Assembly (NCBI RefSeq): GCF_900182785.1
Contig: NZ_FXTS01000001.1
Location: 1-64,000 of the forward strand
Source: Oceanospirillum linum
Lineage (GTDB): Bacteria > Pseudomonadota > Gammaproteobacteria > Pseudomonadales > Halomonadaceae
Direction: 5' to 3'
DNA: 64,000 nt
In this document: one piece after another, positions 60,500 to 64,000 of the stretch
Layout: every line of letters starts with the position of its first letter
How positions within the stretch are numbered: the first letter of the stretch is position 1
Program-made: the position numbers and the translations under genes
Notes under the pieces: generated by a model
The model's input: the letters and a program-made list of their open reading frames with translations, nothing else
Database searches by the model: none
Told to the model about the DNA's origin: nothing

Positions 60500-61810
60500 A
60501 TGGAAAAGCTGGTCGATAATCTCTATGAAAAACTCGCGAACGTGGAAGATGCCCGTGCCTGCAAGGACATCAGCCCTGAGGCTTGTCGGGAAGTCCCCGG
60601 TAATTTCACCAAAACCCTTTTCAGTCAGTTTCTGACCAAGCTTGGCGATGCCTTTGCCAATCCCAAAGTCGTACTGCCTGCTCTGATGAGTATGGCGGGA
60701 GCCCCTTTTTACCTGATCGGTTTTCTGGTGCCCATACGAGAGTCCGGCTCTCTTATCCCTCAGCTGTTAATTGCTAACTTTGTCCGCAAAATGGCGATTC
60801 GAAAAACCGCCTGGGTACTGGGTTCCGTTATTCAGGCGCTCTGCATGTTCGCCATTGCGCTGAGCCTTTTCTATCTGACCGGGGAGCTGGCGGGTTGGTC
60901 TGTGATCACTTTACTGGTGATGTTTAGTCTCGCCCGCGGACTATGCTCTGTCGCATCGAAGGACGTGACGGGTAAGACCATCCCCAAGCCCAGGCGAGGA
61001 CGTTTAAGCGGCCTGGCAGCCAGTATGGCAGGTGGTATCACTCTGGTAGCCGGCATAATACTGTACATAAAAGGACAATCTGCAGAAGCTGGGAGCGACG
61101 TGTTGTTTTATGCCCTGTTCATCGGCCTCGGCGGTATACTCTGGCTGATGGCAGCCTTGCTGTTTTCTCAGGTAAGGGAAGAGCCCGGTGAGACTGATGG
61201 AGGTAAGAATGGCTTTCTTCATGCCCTAGAGAAACTTAGCCTGCTGAAAACTGACAAAAACTTCCGGCACTTTGTTCTGACCCGGCCCCTGCTGTTGTGC
61301 ACCGCGCTGTCAGCTCCTTACTATGTAATCCTTTCAGGAGAGTACCAGTCAGTGGCTCTGGCTCTGGGTGTTTTTGTGATAACCAGTGGTCTTGCAGGAT
61401 TATTGTCCGGCCCATTTTGGGGGTTGTTCGCTGACAACTCCAGCCGCCAGGTGATGATAGCGGCAGCACTCATTGCGGCAACACTGGGCATCAGTGTAAA
61501 TGCTGTCGCTCTCTGGCTGCCGGAGCTTATGGCCAGTATCTGGTTGCTGCCATTAGGCTATTTCATACTGACCATCGCCCATGAGGGTGTTCGGATCGGG
61601 CGAAAAACTTACCTGGTAAATATGGCCACGGGCAATCAGCGGACAGACTACGTCTCCGTTAGCAATACCTGTATCGGTGTTGTACTGCTGCTGATCGGCT
61701 TTGGCAGTGCACTGAGTGGCTTCAGCGCATTAAACCTGATTTTCGCGTTATCTGTTTTAGGCGTACTGGGTGCCGTAATGGCCTATGTACTGCCTGAAGT
61801 TGAGCGCTAA
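60500..61810 (+). CDS. MFS transporter
   Basis: 436 residues from ATG 60500, preceded by AAAGGG; an in-frame TTG at 60494 is less likely. About 12 membrane segments are visible, with a cytoplasmic loop between helices 6 and 7 (about 230-265). The N-terminal cytoplasmic stretch of about 35 residues (NLYEKLANVEDARACKDISPEACREVPGNF) precedes TM1. It lacks the usual A-loop motif, and the substrate cannot be predicted. It is monocistronic and convergent with the cytochrome b562-like gene. Confidence 0.83.
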   Translation: MEKLVDNLYEKLANVEDARACKDISPEACREVPGNFTKTLFSQFLTKLGDAFANPKVVLPALMSMAGAPFYLIGFLVPIRESGSLIPQLLIANFVRKMAIRKTAWVLGSVIQALCMFAIALSLFYLTGELAGWSVITLLVMFSLARGLCSVASKDVTGKTIPKPRRGRLSGLAASMAGGITLVAGIILYIKGQSAEAGSDVLFYALFIGLGGILWLMAALLFSQVREEPGETDGGKNGFLHALEKLSLLKTDKNFRHFVLTRPLLLCTALSAPYYVILSGEYQSVALALGVFVITSGLAGLLSGPFWGLFADNSSRQVMIAAALIAATLGISVNAVALWLPELMASIWLLPLGYFILTIAHEGVRIGRKTYLVNMATGNQRTDYVSVSNTCIGVVLLLIGFGSALSGFSALNLIFALSVLGVLGAVMAYVLPEVER

Positions 61811-61816
61811 AACCAA

Positions 61817-61845
61817 AACGCCAAAGCAGCATAAGCTATGGCGTT
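61817..61845 (-). terminator. Terminator after the cytochrome b562-like gene
   Basis: AACGCCA / TGGCGTT stem, with TTTTGGTTTT after it on the minus strand, 33 bp past the stop codon. Confidence 0.55.
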
Positions 61846-61877
61846 GAGCGGCGTTAAGGACAGTGGCGCAAAAGCGA

Positions 61878-62312
61878 TCAATCGCAATCTTTACGAAATG
61901 CTTTGTGGCCATCTTTGCTGTGCTGCTTGATTTGAGCCAGTGCAGGTTTGATAACGCTGGCATCACCTCCGGCCTCCTGCAGCTGCTGCAGCAGTTCAAG
62001 TAGTTCATCCATACCTTCCTGATAACGCTGAATATCAACAGATGCCACTGACTGGCCCTCATACTTCATCGGAATCAGTTTTTTCGCCTGTTTTGAATCG
62101 TTCAGCAAACCATTCAGATGCTGCTGCATCGCCGCCTGATCTGACTGTTTGAAACTGCTGACATAGTCCTTCAGTTCCTGTTTCATTGACTTCATCAGAT
62201 CCCCCAGCTCACTGTCTTCGCAGTGAGCCGCATGGGCAAAAGTTTCAGTACTGGTTAACAGCATTAGACTGACGCTGGCAGCAAAAATAAGCTTTCGCAT
62301 CTCTTTTATCAC
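61878..62312 (-). CDS. Cytochrome b562-like periplasmic protein
   Basis: 144 residues with a GTG start that has AGGAG spaced 7 nt; the in-frame ATG at 62300 has no spaced ribosome-binding site. The signal peptide (LIFAASVSLMLLTSTETFAHA) is followed by a four-helix-bundle pattern. A Met in the first helix (LGDLMKSMKQELKD) and a His in the last (KDGHKAFRKDCD) occupy the positions of the haem ligands Met7 and His102 of CybC. Two Cys residues, one near each end, may form a disulfide. The assignment to the family is by pattern, so it may instead be a haem-free homologue. Confidence 0.65.
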   Translation of the reverse strand: MIKEMRKLIFAASVSLMLLTSTETFAHAAHCEDSELGDLMKSMKQELKDYVSSFKQSDQAAMQQHLNGLLNDSKQAKKLIPMKYEGQSVASVDIQRYQEGMDELLELLQQLQEAGGDASVIKPALAQIKQHSKDGHKAFRKDCD

Positions 62313-62579
62313 ACTAAATCTCCTGGAGATTTTTATATCTATCCAAATATTTCACTAAAAATAACGACCCTATCCAAAGAAATCAATCAGAAAAATAATT
62401 CATAATCAAGCTAAATGCTGAAATTGATCTTCGGTGCAACCCGGAAGGAGGGTAGGAAAAATTCGCTTTTATTTTTTTTGCCGCTATCATCGTCTCTCGT
62501 ATTAAAAAAGCCTGAAATACCCTACCTTTTGTAGGCAAATTATCTACTCGCATTGTAACTACAGAGGGAATGCCTGAAC

Positions 62580-64000
62580 ATGAAGCGTTCACCAGCAGAA
62601 GTACTGAAAACACCAAAAGTACTAAAGGCATCGGCAGCACCGAACGTTTCAGAAGCGCCACCTCTGTCTGAGGCCGGAAATTCAAGCAGCAGCCAGCCAA
62701 CAGTCTGCAGACGTCGTCAACAGCACCTGACGCTTAAACGCCTGATTTTACTGCTGGCACTTTCCTCTGCAACCGTCACATTACTCAATAGTTTCTATGC
62801 CAGCTATCAGGTACAGAAAGAACAACTGATTCAGCACGAGCTGGACAGTAATTTTGCCTATGCCACTAAGCTTGCCGCCACCACGAATAACTTCCTGCGT
62901 TCAGCCCAACAGCAACTGGCTTATGCTGCTGGCGAGCTGCAATACAGGATGGATGATCATAACTACCTGTTAAGACAAGCTGACCGCCTGCGTCTGCAGA
63001 CAGACAGTTTTAACTCTGTGGTGATCACAGGCGCAGATGGCACGGTACTGGCCACCTCCCCGAATACACTGGAAATTATAGGTGAGAAGCTGAGGTCTGA
63101 AGGCGCCATTGAAGCTCTGAAAAAGCAAATTCCTCTGATCAGCGCACCCTATATCTCGGCAACAGGGCGATTACTGGTTGTTATATCTCAGCCACTGTTT
63201 GATCGTCAGGGCAGATATATTGGCTATATCGGGGGCTCACTCTATCTGAAAGAGCGTAGTATTCTTAACGATATGCTCGGCACTCACTATTATGAAGATG
63301 GCTCTTACCTCTATGTGGTGGATAAAAATCAGCGCCTGCTCTATCACCCCAATAAAAGCCGTATTGGAGACGTTGTTACAGGCAACCGGGTCATCAGACA
63401 GGTTATGAGCGGTAACGGTGGGTCGTTAAGTGTTATTAACAGCGAGGGAATAGAGATGCTGGCAGGGTTTGCGCCGGTTACGATCTCCCATTGGGGTATC
63501 ATTGCTCAACGCCCTCTGAAAGCAACGTTAGCCTCTCTGAACGACGTAGTCGCTCAGGTGCTTTACCGGTCACTGCCCATCACTATCATCACCTTTTTTA
63601 CAATTTGGCTACTGGCAAGAATGATTGCCCGGCCACTGAAACAGTTAGCCGATACTGCCCGCACTATGGATCAACCACAGACCCATGAGCGACTGCACCG
63701 AATTCGCTCCTGGTACTTTGAAAGCGGGGAACTTAAACATGCTATGGAGAAAGGCTTTAGCCTGCTGCAGCAACAGATAGGCCAGCTGCGACATGCCGCT
63801 TCAACAGACCCTCTGACGGGTGTTTATAATCGGCGCAGCCTGGATATTTTTCTGTCCCAACTGCAAGCGGATCATACCGAATTCACTATTCTGGCTCTGG
63901 ATATTGATCACTTCAAACAGGTCAATGACCACTTTGGCCATGAAGCGGGTGACAAAGCCCTGACCAGTCTGACACAGAAGATGTCTGAACTATCCAGGGA
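62580..64000 (+). CDS. Membrane diguanylate cyclase with dCache sensor (cut by window edge)
   Basis: The frame is open from ATG 62580 to the window end (473 codons). An N-terminal cytoplasmic segment of about 50 residues is followed by TM1 (about 58-80). A periplasmic dCache-type region (about 90-320) includes FNSVVITGADGTVLATSPNT and RLLVVISQPLFDRQGRYIGYIGGSLYL. TM2 is at about 325-345 (LPITIITFFTIWLLARMI), then a HAMP-like linker and the start of a GGDEF domain (STDPLTGVYNRRSLDIF, LALDIDHFKQVNDHFGHEAGDKAL). The GG(D/E)EF motif itself lies past the edge, so catalytic activity cannot be judged, nor whether an EAL domain follows. GAGGG lies 11 nt before the start. Confidence 0.85.
   Translation, partial: MKRSPAEVLKTPKVLKASAAPNVSEAPPLSEAGNSSSSQPTVCRRRQQHLTLKRLILLLALSSATVTLLNSFYASYQVQKEQLIQHELDSNFAYATKLAATTNNFLRSAQQQLAYAAGELQYRMDDHNYLLRQADRLRLQTDSFNSVVITGADGTVLATSPNTLEIIGEKLRSEGAIEALKKQIPLISAPYISATGRLLVVISQPLFDRQGRYIGYIGGSLYLKERSILNDMLGTHYYEDGSYLYVVDKNQRLLYHPNKSRIGDVVTGNRVIRQVMSGNGGSLSVINSEGIEMLAGFAPVTISHWGIIAQRPLKATLASLNDVVAQVLYRSLPITIITFFTIWLLARMIARPLKQLADTARTMDQPQTHERLHRIRSWYFESGELKHAMEKGFSLLQQQIGQLRHAASTDPLTGVYNRRSLDIFLSQLQADHTEFTILALDIDHFKQVNDHFGHEAGDKALTSLTQKMSELSR

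Overview
The window looks like a chromosomal segment of a marine gammaproteobacterium, most likely of the Oceanospirillaceae type (Neptuniibacter, Marinobacterium or Amphritea-like). This is an inference from gene content: three TAXI-type TRAP transport sets, a YjgN/M48 pair, a retropepsin / 7TM-transglutaminase / ATP-grasp triad, two-subunit bacterioferritin and Shine-Dalgarno-led, balanced-GC genes. I saw no tRNA, rRNA gene or CRISPR array, but the left edge carries what looks like the promoter and boxA-like leader of a leftward rRNA operon lying outside the window.

Layout. 0-7.2 kb: fklB, the branched-chain 2-oxoacid dehydrogenase operon (bkdA1-bkdA2-bkdB, with a duplicated lipoyl domain and no adjacent E3 gene) and a eukaryotic-like protein kinase. 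7.2-12.2 kb: an AT-rich accessory island with an orphan lipoprotein, two relics of one transposase family and a probably Fur-controlled TonB-dependent receptor; a TRAP DctP gene is truncated at its edge. 12.4-21.3 kb: YjgN-like membrane protein plus M48 protease, a flavin monooxygenase, a periplasmic binding protein, a 1171-residue AraC regulator fused to STAND-type winged-helix/TPR repeats, and a response regulator. 21.5-29 kb: universal stress protein, a TAXI TRAP permease broken by a frameshift, its binding protein, a sensor histidine kinase and a second, orphan TAXI binding protein.

29.2-38.3 kb: bfd with a good Fur box, then a catabolic locus with RidA, a frameshifted FAD amine/amino-acid oxidoreductase, IclR, HutG, a complete TAXI TRAP set (SBP, DUF1850 lipoprotein, fused permease) and a second IclR. 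38.4-41.2 kb: a complementary bacterioferritin pair, an Lrp regulator divergent from a LysE exporter, and a LysE fragment. 41.4-44.8 kb: the protease/7TM/ATP-grasp triad. 44.8-50 kb: GNAT, two LysR regulators, an RHH protein plus DJ-1 pair and a beta-carbonic anhydrase. 50.3-52 kb: purE-purK. 52-53.5 kb: an AT-rich orphan and a DUF3224 protein.

53.9-58.5 kb is a tight six-gene cluster around pseudaminic acid synthase (PseI, hexapeptide acyltransferase, DegT aminotransferase, WbqC, methyltransferase, PIG-L deacetylase) and probably makes or decorates a surface glycan. 58.5-64 kb: rluF, a gamma-glutamylcyclotransferase-like protein, an MFS transporter, a cytochrome b562-like protein and a dCache-GGDEF protein cut by the window edge.

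The items most worth following up are the 41.4-44.8 kb triad, the AraC-STAND fusion with its response regulator, the histidine kinase beside an orphan TAXI binding protein, and the PseI cluster. Three genes (transposase, TRAP permease, FAD oxidoreductase) show frameshifts that can be localised precisely; the two in transport and catabolism genes need to be separated from sequencing error.
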